A stretch of DNA of 64,000 bases from Gelidibacter salicanalis (lineage in GTDB: Bacteria; Bacteroidota; Bacteroidia; Flavobacteriales; Flavobacteriaceae), in contig NZ_VORX01000002.1 in assembly GCF_007997285.1 (NCBI RefSeq), forward strand, positions 620,001-684,000. The letters run 5' to 3'. Shown here one piece after another: positions 25,121 to 33,083 of this stretch. A model generated the notes under the pieces. It had not been told where the DNA came from and searched no databases. It saw only the letters and a list, made by a program, of their open reading frames with translations. A program made the translations under genes and the position numbers. Position 1 is the stretch's first letter, and every line of letters begins with the position of its first letter.

Positions 25121-25723
25121 ATGAAGACGTTAGTATCAGTTGTTTTAGGAGTTTTATTTCTTTGGAGTTGTGCTCAGAAAAAACAAGAACTTCAGGGGGA
25201 AACGGAGTTTCAAAGAAAACTCAATGCGGAATTTAAAGATGCTTCAAAATCGCCTCTAAAAGATAAAGATCGAAGAGATTTTAATGGCTTAGATTTTTTC
25301 AAATTTGATTCCACCTATGTGGTGCAAGCTGTCTTTACGAGAACCGAAGATGAACAACCTTTTAAAATGAAAACGACTACGGACAGATTGGCGACCTATA
25401 TAAAATACGGTGAAGTCAGTTTTAAATTAAAAAACGAAGATTTTAAATTAAATGTTTATCAAGATCAGGACTTACTAGAGGACGAAGACTTTAAAGATTA
25501 TTTGTTTTTACCGTTTTTAGATGATACCAACGGCGAAGAAACTTATGGCGCCGGGCGTTATATAGATTTGAGCATTCCATCAGGAAACCAATTGACCATC
25601 GACTTTAATACGGCTTATAACCCGTACTGTGCTTACAATGCAAAATTTTCTTGCCCAATTGTGCCAAGAGAAAATTATCTAGATGCAGAGGTGAGAGCAG
25701 GAGTGAAGGATTATAAGAAGTAG
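25121..25723 (+). CDS. DUF1684 lipoprotein
   Basis: A 200-residue predicted lipoprotein: MKTLVSVVLGVLFLWSC with a lipobox cysteine at residue 17. The mature part shows the DUF1684 hallmarks YGAGRYIDL (about residue 144) followed by DFNTAYNPYCAYN and CPIVPREN near the C-terminus, and an early FNGLDFF. The ATG at 25121 was selected because it starts the signal peptide; a TATTTTTA stretch upstream is a near-consensus -7 box. Function unknown; in other bacteria DUF1684 proteins are small and sometimes fused to other domains. It is convergent with crcB, and the gap is filled by heptamer repeats. Confidence 0.87.
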   Translation: MKTLVSVVLGVLFLWSCAQKKQELQGETEFQRKLNAEFKDASKSPLKDKDRRDFNGLDFFKFDSTYVVQAVFTRTEDEQPFKMKTTTDRLATYIKYGEVSFKLKNEDFKLNVYQDQDLLEDEDFKDYLFLPFLDDTNGEETYGAGRYIDLSIPSGNQLTIDFNTAYNPYCAYNAKFSCPIVPRENYLDAEVRAGVKDYKK

Positions 25724-25771
25724 TAGGCAGTATTTAGTTGGCAGTAATCAGTATTCAGTTTTCAGTAGGTG
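25723..25771. repeat. Heptanucleotide-period array (GTNNNCA type), 7 units
   Basis: Seven in-phase 7-mers: GTAGGCA, GTATTTA, GTTGGCA, GTAATCA, GTATTCA, GTTTTCA, GTAGGTG. The array starts within the DUF1684 stop codon and ends 2 nt before the crcB stop, filling the whole convergent gap. Confidence 0.85.
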
Positions 25772-25773
25772 CT

Positions 25774-26142
25774 TTAGCTTTTTACTAAATACATGCCTCC
25801 AAAAACGGCGAGAAAGCCAATTACAAAACTTGCGATTGTATAAATAGCAAAACTCATAAAATCACCTGATTTTAAGAAAATATGGTTTTCGTAAGCAAAA
25901 GTTGAGAAGGTTGTGAAGCCACCACAAAATCCAGTAGCTAAAAAGAGGATTTGATTTTCAGTGAGCGTGCTGTTTTTCATGGCCAAACCAAGAATGACGC
26001 CTATGAGAAAGCTTCCCAAAATATTGGCAGCAAATGTACCGTAAGGAATTCCTGTGGTTGGACTGTTGAGGTAACGTCCTATTAAAAATCTAAGCACACT
26101 CCCAATACCACCTCCTATAAATACTAGGATGACCTGTTTCAC
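25774..26142 (-). CDS. crcB: Fluoride channel Fluc/CrcB
   Basis: A 122-residue four-helix membrane protein forming dual-topology dimers that export fluoride. Signatures: GGGIGSVLRF at residues 10-19 (the arginine that defines the family), NILGSFLIG with the pore asparagine at about residue 40, and the phenylalanine-box segment GFCGGFTTFSTF at about 73-84. Length is normal. Its start overlaps the stop of the SRPBCC gene by 4 nt (ATGA), so it is translated from that operon. I saw no fluoride riboswitch upstream of the operon. Confidence 0.95.
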   Translation of the reverse strand: MKQVILVFIGGGIGSVLRFLIGRYLNSPTTGIPYGTFAANILGSFLIGVILGLAMKNSTLTENQILFLATGFCGGFTTFSTFAYENHIFLKSGDFMSFAIYTIASFVIGFLAVFGGMYLVKS

Positions 26143-27107
26143 AAAGCTATAGGGTTTACCAATTCTCTCTCCTTAATCGGGATATAAATTTCGGTAATCC
26201 AATCGGCAGGGTTATCCAGACTGGCGTGGTCATTTTTGTAAACTTCAAACGGGCTCATTTCTGAGGCGATTAAGTTGTTATCTTGCAGGTGTTTTCTTGC
26301 GGTAGACCAAGCTTCCAATATGTGGGTATAATTTCCTTTTAGCGTCACTTTTACAGCTCTGGTACGTTCCATATACGCGCTTAAAACAGTGCTATTTTCT
26401 GCGATCAAAACATTTTCGCTTACGGGAATAGCATTACTCATTATAACGTTGCCATTTTCAGTGTTCAGCTCAATAAAAATACTCATTGGCATTCCGCTGG
26501 CACTCACATTATGACTGCTCATGAATGTTTTTATTTCTCTGAATTGTGTTGCCATAGCGGCACTTTTATTACTTCCAGTAGATGAAATAGTTTTGTACAT
26601 GTAAAATCCTCCGCCATAGTCCGTCACCCCATCTACAGTAATGTTGTAGACCGCCATGCTTTTTAAAACTTCAGTATTTAAATTTTCTAAATCGGTATTA
26701 AACTGTTGGGTGAGTTCTTCAATATTATCTCCAAATAAAGCGAATTTGGCTTTGGTCATAAAAGATAAGCGATCAGCATTAAGAGTGCGCGTTACATTTG
26801 TAGAACCATCAGGATTGGATTTAAACGTCCATTTTAAAACAGATGTTTTGATGCGTCCGCTGGTGTAATTTTGGATAAGAGAATCGTTTGGATGAGTGGT
26901 CTCTGTGGTCAAAGTTTCTGAAGATTTCCAAAAATTAGAGCGGTCATGCACTGTGGAATCAGCTACCGCTTTATAAACGACACTTTTTGGAGCATGAATA
27001 GTTATGCTCTCTGAAATTTTAAAGGAATTAGGTTGAACAGCGACGTAAATCGCCATTCCGATAAATGCAATCAACAGTAAAAACAAGAGGTATTTTGAAA
27101 ATTTCAT
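26139..27107 (-). CDS. SRPBCC/GyrI-like fused protein with N-terminal membrane anchor
   Basis: A 322-residue protein. Residues about 5-25 form a hydrophobic anchor or signal. Residues about 30-150 match a START/SRPBCC polyketide-cyclase-like fold (SESITIHAPKSVVYKAVAD). Residues about 165-320 match the GyrI-like/AraC effector-binding fold (YYKTI-type opening here as GGGFYMYKTISSTG, then AVKVTLKGNY, and a terminal DWITEIYIPI). This fusion is common in Flavobacteriia and probably binds a small hydrophobic ligand, but no enzyme activity is known. It is first in an operon with crcB. A TATCTTTG box (27137-27130, minus) precedes it. Confidence 0.8.
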   Translation of the reverse strand: MKFSKYLLFLLLIAFIGMAIYVAVQPNSFKISESITIHAPKSVVYKAVADSTVHDRSNFWKSSETLTTETTHPNDSLIQNYTSGRIKTSVLKWTFKSNPDGSTNVTRTLNADRLSFMTKAKFALFGDNIEELTQQFNTDLENLNTEVLKSMAVYNITVDGVTDYGGGFYMYKTISSTGSNKSAAMATQFREIKTFMSSHNVSASGMPMSIFIELNTENGNVIMSNAIPVSENVLIAENSTVLSAYMERTRAVKVTLKGNYTHILEAWSTARKHLQDNNLIASEMSPFEVYKNDHASLDNPADWITEIYIPIKERELVNPIAL

Positions 27108-27129
27108 CCGTGGTTTTTGTAATGTTAAT

Positions 27130-27173
27130 CAAAGATAGACAATTTTATACTATCTTAATAAATATTACATTTG
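27130..27173. promoter_or_regulatory. Divergent promoters for the SRPBCC-crcB operon and the DPP III gene
   Basis: Perfect -7 boxes on both strands: TATCTTTG on the minus strand (27137-27130, 23 nt from the SRPBCC ATG) and TACATTTG on the plus strand (27166-27173, 27 nt from the DPP III ATG). Confidence 0.55.
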
Positions 27174-27200
27174 TTGTATAATAATTTAAAAAATGAACTG

Positions 27201-29252
27201 ATGAACTTAAAAATGATATTCGGAATTGCCTTGGCAATGAGCTTGACTTATTCCTGCAAAGACGAATCAAAAACAAATACTGTCGCAGATGCGGATTCAG
27301 TTGCGTACAAAGACAACACTGCACCATTTGATTATAATGTGGAGCAATTTGCCGATATTAAAATTTTGCGCTATCAAATTCCAGGATGGGAGAATTTGAC
27401 TTTAAAAGAGCAAAAATTAGTCTATTATCTTACTCAAGCAGGATTGGCAGGCCGTGATATTATGTGGGATCAAAACTACCGTCACAATCTAGAAATTAGA
27501 AATGCTTTAGAAACCGTATATACGACTTATGAAGGCGATAAATCGTCTGAAGATTGGAAAGCTTTTGAAACCTATTTAAAGCGAATTTGGTTCGGGAACG
27601 GCATTCATCATCATTATTCTAACGATAAGATGAAACCGGAATTTTCTCAGAACTATTTAAAAACGGTTTTGGCGGAAACCAATACATCCTTAGAGGGTGA
27701 AGCTTTTGATGTTATTTTTAATGACAAAGACGCTAAGAAAGTAAACCAGGCCAAAGGTGTTGATAATGTGGCCCAATCTGCCGTAAATTTTTACGGACCA
27801 AATGTGACAACTGCTGATGTAGAGAAATTTTACAAAGCTAAAAAATCGCCCAACCCAGAAAAGCCATTATCTCACGGATTGAATTCTAAATTAGTAAAAG
27901 AGAATGGACAAGTTAAAGAACTGGTTTACAAATCTGGCGGACTTTACGGTGAGGCTATTGATGAAATTATAAAATGGTTGGAGTTGGCAAAAGGCGTGGC
28001 TGAAAACCAAGCTCAAGGTGATGCTTTAGGACTATTAATCAATTACTACAAAACGGGAGATTTACAGACTTGGGATGATTACAACGTTGCTTGGACGGCT
28101 GCTACTGCCGGGAATGTGGACTACATCAACAGTTTTATAGAAGTGTATAATGATCCTTTAGGTTACACAGGTTCTTATGAAAGCATTGTTCAAATCAACG
28201 ATTTTGACATGTCTCAAAAAATGAAGGTATTATCTGATAATGCCCAATGGTTTGAAGACAATTCGCCATTAATGGACGCACATAAAAAGAAAAGCGTCGT
28301 TGGCGTAACTTATAAAGTTGTGAACGTAGCAGGTGAAGCTGGAGATGCATCGCCAAGCACGCCAATTGGAGTCAATTTGCCAAATGCAAACTGGATTCGT
28401 GCCGCTGTAGGGAGTAAATCCGTTTCTCTTGGTAATATTATCGATGCTTATAATAATGCCGGAAGTTCAGGCCGATTGAAGGAATTTGTTCACGATGAGG
28501 AAGAATTACAGTTAGAAGAACAATACGGACAAGTAGCAGATAAATTACACACTGCCCTACACGAGGTCATTGGTCATGCTTCAGGGCAATTGAATCCTGG
28601 CATTGGCGAAACTAAAGAAACTCTAAAAACTTACGCATCTACATTAGAAGAAGGCCGTGCTGATTTGGTAGGATTGTATTATTTATATAACCCGAAATTA
28701 CAAGAACTCGGGTTGGTAGATGATTGGAAAAAAGTGGGAATGGCTGCTTATGATGGCTATATTCGCAACGGTTTGATGACACAGTTAATCCGTCTGAATT
28801 TAGGTGATGATGTGGAAGAATCACACATGAGAAACAGACAGTGGGTGAGTGCTTGGGTGTTTGAAAAAGGACAAAAAGACAATGTTATTGAAAAAGTAAC
28901 CCGTGATGGTAAAACGTACTACAACATTAACGATTACGACAAATTGCACGAGCTTTTCGGACAATTGTTACGTGAAACACAACGTATCAAATCTGAAGGC
29001 GATTACAAAGCGGTTGAAGCCTTAGTTGAGGATTATGGAGTTAAAGTTGACCAAACCATACATGCAGAAATTTTAAAAAGAAACGAGCAATTTACAGGTG
29101 CCCCGTATAGCGGATTTGTAAATCCGGTATTGGTGCCAGAAATGGATGATAATGGTGAGATTACTGCGATTAAAGTAACCCAGCCAGAATCTTTTCCAGC
29201 ACAAATGTTAGAATACAGTAAAACCTACAGCTTTTTAAAAGGCACTAAATAA
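27201..29252 (+). CDS. Dipeptidyl-peptidase III-like zinc metallopeptidase (M49), lipoprotein
   Basis: A 683-residue predicted lipoprotein (MNLKMIFGIALAMSLTYSC, lipobox cysteine near residue 19). It carries the M49 zinc signature HEVIGH (H454, E455, H459) followed by ASGQLNPG, and the second motif EEGRAD (E483, E484, D488) followed by LVGLYYL. M49 enzymes release dipeptides from the N-terminus of oligopeptides; a lipoprotein form would act in the periplasm. The start at 27201 gives the signal peptide and lies behind a perfect -7 box. A strong terminator follows. The gene is monocistronic. Assignment to M49 is firm, substrate preference is not. Confidence 0.92.
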   Translation: MNLKMIFGIALAMSLTYSCKDESKTNTVADADSVAYKDNTAPFDYNVEQFADIKILRYQIPGWENLTLKEQKLVYYLTQAGLAGRDIMWDQNYRHNLEIRNALETVYTTYEGDKSSEDWKAFETYLKRIWFGNGIHHHYSNDKMKPEFSQNYLKTVLAETNTSLEGEAFDVIFNDKDAKKVNQAKGVDNVAQSAVNFYGPNVTTADVEKFYKAKKSPNPEKPLSHGLNSKLVKENGQVKELVYKSGGLYGEAIDEIIKWLELAKGVAENQAQGDALGLLINYYKTGDLQTWDDYNVAWTAATAGNVDYINSFIEVYNDPLGYTGSYESIVQINDFDMSQKMKVLSDNAQWFEDNSPLMDAHKKKSVVGVTYKVVNVAGEAGDASPSTPIGVNLPNANWIRAAVGSKSVSLGNIIDAYNNAGSSGRLKEFVHDEEELQLEEQYGQVADKLHTALHEVIGHASGQLNPGIGETKETLKTYASTLEEGRADLVGLYYLYNPKLQELGLVDDWKKVGMAAYDGYIRNGLMTQLIRLNLGDDVEESHMRNRQWVSAWVFEKGQKDNVIEKVTRDGKTYYNINDYDKLHELFGQLLRETQRIKSEGDYKAVEALVEDYGVKVDQTIHAEILKRNEQFTGAPYSGFVNPVLVPEMDDNGEITAIKVTQPESFPAQMLEYSKTYSFLKGTK

Positions 29253-29276
29253 TTCAATTTGACAATACAAAAACAG

Positions 29277-29307
29277 AAAAGCAGGATATCTCACTATCCT
29301 GCTTTTT
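29277..29307. terminator. Terminator after DPP III gene
   Basis: AAAAGCAGGATA, 6-nt loop, TATCCTGCTTTTT: a 12-bp perfect stem with T-run, suitable in both directions. Confidence 0.85.
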
Positions 29308-29376
29308 GTATTTTAGTAATCGTGTCACTGAGAATGGTGCTCTGTGATAATTTGTGAGTTGCCAATAATCAGAAGC

Positions 29377-29562
29377 TCACACAATAATGTATTTCACCAC
29401 GCTAATCATCACTATAAAGCCAATAAAAGCGAGCAGTATCCAGAGACTTCCTTTATAATATTTTCGGTGAAGTTTTAAGTCCTTCCGATAGGTGTAAAAC
29501 AAAACAATGGCAAAAACAATTGCAAATAAACCTCCAAAAATCAATTGACCATTTGTAAACAT
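29377..29562 (-). CDS. Small two-helix membrane protein
   Basis: A 61-residue protein starting MFTNGQLIFGGLF at 29562, with two transmembrane segments at about residues 6-25 and 42-60 separated by a basic stretch (YRKDLKLHRKYYKGS). The ATG at 29562 is chosen over one 6 codons upstream because it lies 15 nt behind a perfect minus-strand -7 box TAATTTTG (29585-29578). The sequence looks like a small conserved Flavobacteriia membrane protein, but I know no function or name. Confidence 0.7.
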   Translation of the reverse strand: MFTNGQLIFGGLFAIVFAIVLFYTYRKDLKLHRKYYKGSLWILLAFIGFIVMISVVKYIIV

Positions 29563-29577
29563 AGTGCTATTTTTATG

Positions 29578-29585
29578 CAAAATTA
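29578..29585 (-). promoter_or_regulatory. -7 box of the small membrane protein gene
   Basis: TAATTTTG on the minus strand, perfect TAnnTTTG. Confidence 0.5.
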
Positions 29586-29687
29586 CTCAAACTATTGTAA
29601 TACGGGACAAGGATGTGCTAAAAAAGAGGATTAGTTGAACGAAGTTTGAGTTTTCCTCCGATACCATCCATTAATAAAAATAATATC

Positions 29688-30074
29688 ATGAAAAACAAAA
29701 TAGAGGCCGTCAAGGCTTTCCATACCGCGTTCAAAATTGGGCATAGAGAAACCCCTCAAGCCGATTTGGGCATGGCAAAAAACTTACTACGCTATAAATT
29801 GATGCGAGAAGAAAATGAAGAATATCTAGAAGCGGCGAATTCTAATGACTTGGTTGAGGTAGCGGATGCCTTAGGAGATATGCTCTATATTTTGTGTGGC
29901 ACCATTATAGAACATGGGTTGCAACATAAGATTGAAGAGGTGTTTGACGAAATTCAAAAAAGCAATATGAGCAAGTTAGGAGCTGATGGCGAACCAATCT
30001 ACCGTGAAGACGGAAAAGTGATGAAAGGCCCTGATTATTTTGTTCCTAAAATTAAGAACATTCTTGAAGCGTAA
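29688..30074 (+). CDS. MazG/HisE-like nucleoside triphosphate pyrophosphohydrolase family protein
   Basis: A 128-residue all-alpha NTP-pyrophosphohydrolase. The Mg-binding pattern is visible: MREENEEYLEAA followed by VEVADALGDMLYILCG, i.e. EExxE and an ExxxD pair across two helices. The C-terminus is EDGKVMKGPDYFVPKI. Proteins of this group hydrolyse (d)NTPs to (d)NMP and pyrophosphate, and are often annotated as phosphoribosyl-ATP diphosphatase-like; there is no his operon here, so a house-cleaning role is more likely. The ATG at 29688 starts a family-like N-terminus (MKNKIEAVKAFHTAF). Confidence 0.82.
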   Translation: MKNKIEAVKAFHTAFKIGHRETPQADLGMAKNLLRYKLMREENEEYLEAANSNDLVEVADALGDMLYILCGTIIEHGLQHKIEEVFDEIQKSNMSKLGADGEPIYREDGKVMKGPDYFVPKIKNILEA

Positions 30075-30247
30075 TATTTGGATAGAAAATGAAAACCGTT
30101 GCGCAGGTTGGTTTGAGAGTATAGAATAGAGAGCAAAGAACCAGGATTCAAGACGGTATTTCTAGTAGAAAAAGATTTTTGATTCTGAAGTTATGTGCTC
30201 AATCACTATTGAGTTACACCAAGTTCAACATTCAAAAACGAAGCCTT

Positions 30248-30386
30248 ACTTTTTAGAATCTTTTTCTATTAAGAGTTATTGGATCATTGGAATTTAAATG
30301 ATCGTTATTTGTCAGGTAGGTGTAAGCAAGTCTTTATTCTTGTCCCGATTGCTATCGGGACTAACAGCGCAGCAATCTTAATTCTA
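30248..30386. repeat. Diverged partial copy of the ~240-bp MITE-like repeat
   Basis: The segment AATTTAAATGATCGT, TTTGTCAG, then AGCAAGTCTT and CTAACAGCGCAGC is shared in order with 57841-57908. Compared with that copy it has an extra inverted repeat GTCCCGAT-TGCT-ATCGGGAC (30342-30361) and lacks the TGTCCGATAAA ends. Homology before 30290 is weak. Confidence 0.6.
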
Positions 30387-30413
30387 TACCCAACCACAAT
30401 GATTTTTAATACA

Positions 30414-30452
30414 AAAACCCCAAGAATAGTCAGGCTATTGCATTGGGGTTTT
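30414..30452. terminator. Bidirectional terminator for ilvE and the MazG-like gene
   Basis: AAAACCCCAA (30414-30423) pairs with TTGGGGTTTT (30443-30452), with an inner AATAG/CTATT pairing. It serves ilvE (minus) and possibly the plus-strand gene. Confidence 0.8.
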
Positions 30453-30475
30453 AAATGTTAATTGGGTTGAAGGTC

Positions 30476-31543
30476 TTATACGCCGTATCTCCAACCGTGC
30501 TTATCTTCGGCTAAATTGTGCTGAATATTAAGCATTTTATCTTTTAAGGTGTCTGCGTATGAATTTTCAATATTTGGAAGTTCATAAAGCTCTTCAAGAT
30601 GTTCAAAAGCTGAAATGGCACTAATTACTGCCGCTGTTCCTGCACCAAAAATTTCTTTTAATGAGCCAGCTTTGGCCGCTTTTTTAAGTTCAGTAACCGT
30701 AATAGGTCTTACGTCAACTTCAATACCATTGTCTTGTGCCAATTGTATGATGCTGCGTCGTGTCACACCATCTAAAATACGATCGCTGATTGGCGCCGTA
30801 ATTAAAGTGTCATTAATTCTGAAGAACACATTCATCGTCCCAGCTTCTTCCAATTTCTCATGAGTGTCTGCATCAGTCCAAATGATTTGCTGAAAACCTC
30901 TCTTTTGCGCTAAGCTAGTTGGGTAAAACTGTGCTGCATAATTTCCTGCTGCTTTAGCAAAACCTACACCGCCATTGGCTGATCTACTGAATTTTTCGGC
31001 AACTAAAACTTTAATTTTGCTTGTATAATATGCTTTTGCTGGCGAACAGATAATCATAAATCTATAATTCTCTGATGGCGAAGCTGAAATTGCAGGATCA
31101 GTAGCAATGATAAAAGGTCTGAGGTATAATGAATTCCCTTTTCCTGTTTTTATCCATTCGCTATCCATTTGTAGCAATTTGGTGATGCCTTCAAAGAAGT
31201 ATTCTCTAGGGAATTCTGGCATGGCCAAACGTGCTGCAGATTTGTTGATACGGTTATAATTATCTTCCGGTCTGAACATCCAAATTTTGCCATCAGCATC
31301 TTTGTAAGCTTTCATGCCTTCAAATACAGCCTGTCCGTAATGAAACACTCGTGCAGAGGGATCCATGGTCATAGGTTGGTAAGGAGTGATTTTTGGCGTT
31401 TGCCATGCATTGTTTTCAAAGTCACATATAAACATATGGTCGGTAAAGATTCTCCCAAATGTTAAGTTTTCAAAATCAACAGCGTCAATTTTAGAAGTCT
31501 CTGATTTTACGATATCGATTTCGTGTGATGTATGTTTTGTCAT
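30476..31543 (-). CDS. ilvE: Branched-chain amino acid aminotransferase
   Basis: PLP-dependent transamination of leucine, isoleucine and valine with 2-oxoglutarate; cytoplasmic. The 355-residue protein belongs to fold-type IV (BCAT2-like). Key segments are HYGQAVFEGMKAYK (68-81), FRPEDNYNRINKSAARLAMP (90-109), and GGVGFAKAAGNYAAQ with the PLP lysine K197, followed by WTDADTHEKLEEAGTMNVFF and DGVTRRSI. The ATG at 31543 is preceded by a TAAATTTG box on the minus strand (31570-31563). It is monocistronic between divergent DUF4920 and convergent MazG-like genes. Confidence 0.96.
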   Translation of the reverse strand: MTKHTSHEIDIVKSETSKIDAVDFENLTFGRIFTDHMFICDFENNAWQTPKITPYQPMTMDPSARVFHYGQAVFEGMKAYKDADGKIWMFRPEDNYNRINKSAARLAMPEFPREYFFEGITKLLQMDSEWIKTGKGNSLYLRPFIIATDPAISASPSENYRFMIICSPAKAYYTSKIKVLVAEKFSRSANGGVGFAKAAGNYAAQFYPTSLAQKRGFQQIIWTDADTHEKLEEAGTMNVFFRINDTLITAPISDRILDGVTRRSIIQLAQDNGIEVDVRPITVTELKKAAKAGSLKEIFGAGTAAVISAISAFEHLEELYELPNIENSYADTLKDKMLNIQHNLAEDKHGWRYGV

Positions 31544-31562
31544 CTTATTTTGTTTGATGGTG

Positions 31563-31627
31563 CAAATTTAGTCATTTCTTGCAGTATAAAAAATCAAAAA
31601 AAATGTTTTAAAAAAAAGTTATATTTG
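31563..31627. promoter_or_regulatory. Divergent promoters ilvE / DUF4920
   Basis: Minus-strand TAAATTTG (31570-31563) for ilvE and plus-strand TATATTTG (31620-31627) for the DUF4920 gene; both are perfect TAnnTTTG boxes. Confidence 0.55.
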
Positions 31628-31658
31628 TCGGTGTAAATTTTATAGATATCAGCAGATT

Positions 31659-32165
31659 ATGAATAAATTGCTTATAGTTTTGGGGCTATTACTAACAGTA
31701 GTCGCTTGCAAAACTGAAGATAAAAAAGTGGAGGAACAAGCCATAGAAAAAGAGGTTGTAAAGTATACCTCAGTTGGAAAGGAGATTTCTGCGGATGCGG
31801 CAAAATCGACCTTAGAAATGGCGGAAACATATAGGGCCATGACCATAGGTGATACCATCAGCACAAAATTGATCGGGACAGTTGACGAAGTGTGTCAATC
31901 TAAAGGTTGTTGGATGAAAATTGACCTTAAAGACGGTCACCAAGTGATGGTAAAATTTAAAGACTACGGCTTTTTTATGCCTAAAGATATTGCTGGGCAA
32001 GAAGTGATCATGTATGGAAAAGCGTATATAAATGAAGTTCCTGTAGATGAACAACGCCATTATGCTGAAGATGCAGGGAAATCTGCTGAAGAAATTGCTG
32101 CCATTATTGAGCCGAAAAAGACATTTTCTTTTGAGGCAGATGGGGTATTGCTAAAAGGTGAATAA
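31659..32165 (+). CDS. DUF4920 lipoprotein
   Basis: A 168-residue predicted lipoprotein (MNKLLIVLGLLLTVVAC, cysteine 17). After an acidic/lysine linker, the globular part contains VDEVCQSKGCWMKI and the KFKDYGFFMPKDIAG stretch typical of DUF4920, with a C-terminal PKKTFSFEADGVLLK. The C-x4-C pair (VCQSKGCW) could bind metal or form a disulfide. Function unknown. Its stop is 3 nt before the TTG start of the mnmD gene, so the two are co-transcribed and probably translationally coupled. Confidence 0.86.
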   Translation: MNKLLIVLGLLLTVVACKTEDKKVEEQAIEKEVVKYTSVGKEISADAAKSTLEMAETYRAMTIGDTISTKLIGTVDEVCQSKGCWMKIDLKDGHQVMVKFKDYGFFMPKDIAGQEVIMYGKAYINEVPVDEQRHYAEDAGKSAEEIAAIIEPKKTFSFEADGVLLKGE

Positions 32166-32168
32166 GAT

Positions 32169-32879
32169 TTGCGTAGACATATTATAACAACGGCTGATGG
32201 TTCAAAAACCATCCAAATTGAAGATTGGGATGAACAGTACCATTCCATTTATGGTGCCATACAAGAAGCAAACCACGTGTATATTAAACATGGTTTGCTT
32301 TTTGCCTTGGGAACTAAGGGCTATTCAATACTTGAAACAAGTTTAGCAGAACGTACCGAACAACTCTCAATTCTAGAAATCGGCTTTGGCACAGGGCTAA
32401 ATTCCTTTTTGACCTTACTAGAAGCGGAAAACTATCCGGTAAACATTGACTATGTTGGTATAGAAGCGTTTCCTATTTCAATAGAGGAGATGCAGGCGCT
32501 AAACTATGTAGAAGAATTAAAAGTCCCAGATCGCGCCATGCTTTTTAACCAGTTGCACACGAGTGCATGGGAAGAAGCTGCGCTATTAACGCCTCAGTTC
32601 ACGCTGCACAAACAGCAGAAATTTTTCAAAGACATCACAGCCAAGAATGAGTTTGATTTGATTTACTTTGATGCGTTCGGCGCGCGCGTTCAACCCGAAC
32701 TTTGGACCGCTGAAATTTTCAGAATCATGTACGACGCTCTAAAACCGGAAGGTGTTTTGGTGACTTATGCCGCAAAGGGCAGTGTGCGCCGTGCGATGCT
32801 AGAGGTGGGCTTTAGCATCGAAAAACTGCCTGGGCCACCAGGGAAAAGAGAAATGTTGAGAGCTACAAAAAAGCTGTAG
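32169..32879 (+). CDS. mnmD: tRNA 5-methylaminomethyl-2-thiouridine methyltransferase
   Basis: SAM-dependent methylation completing mnm5s2U at the wobble position 34 of certain tRNAs. In E. coli this is the N-terminal half of MnmC; here it is the free-standing MnmD of 236 residues. Signatures: the substrate region QYHSIYGAIQEANHVYIKHGL near the N-terminus, SAM motif EIGFGTGLNSFLTLL, and IYFDAFGARVQPELW with a late GVLVTYAAKGSVRRAML. The start is TTG at 32169: the family start (RRHIITTADGSKTIQI) begins there and the next in-frame ATG is far inside. The TTG lies 3 nt after the DUF4920 stop, which suggests translational coupling. Confidence 0.93.
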   Translation: MRRHIITTADGSKTIQIEDWDEQYHSIYGAIQEANHVYIKHGLLFALGTKGYSILETSLAERTEQLSILEIGFGTGLNSFLTLLEAENYPVNIDYVGIEAFPISIEEMQALNYVEELKVPDRAMLFNQLHTSAWEEAALLTPQFTLHKQQKFFKDITAKNEFDLIYFDAFGARVQPELWTAEIFRIMYDALKPEGVLVTYAAKGSVRRAMLEVGFSIEKLPGPPGKREMLRATKKL

Positions 32880-33083
32880 AAACTGCATTTGGATAGCGCT
32901 CTTTAAGGCTGTTTCAATAGCATTTTCTGGCTCAGATTTCACTAAGAAATTCATATGCATGCATCAGTATTGGAGCCTTGTAGAAGTTGTATCCACTAAA
33001 TTGGCGTTAATTATGTTAAACCTAAGGTAAAGTGCGAAACTATGAACACCTCATTTACTAACTTTATAAAAAGCACAACATAA

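Larger units (their letters stand above)
30075..30475. other. 400-bp convergent intergenic region without genes
   Basis: No protein is encoded. It holds a possible degenerate heptamer run (30123-30157), a CTCAAT-CACT-ATTGAG hairpin (30198-30213), a decayed copy of the window's MITE-like repeat (about 30248-30386), and a long terminator at 30414-30452. Confidence 0.6.
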
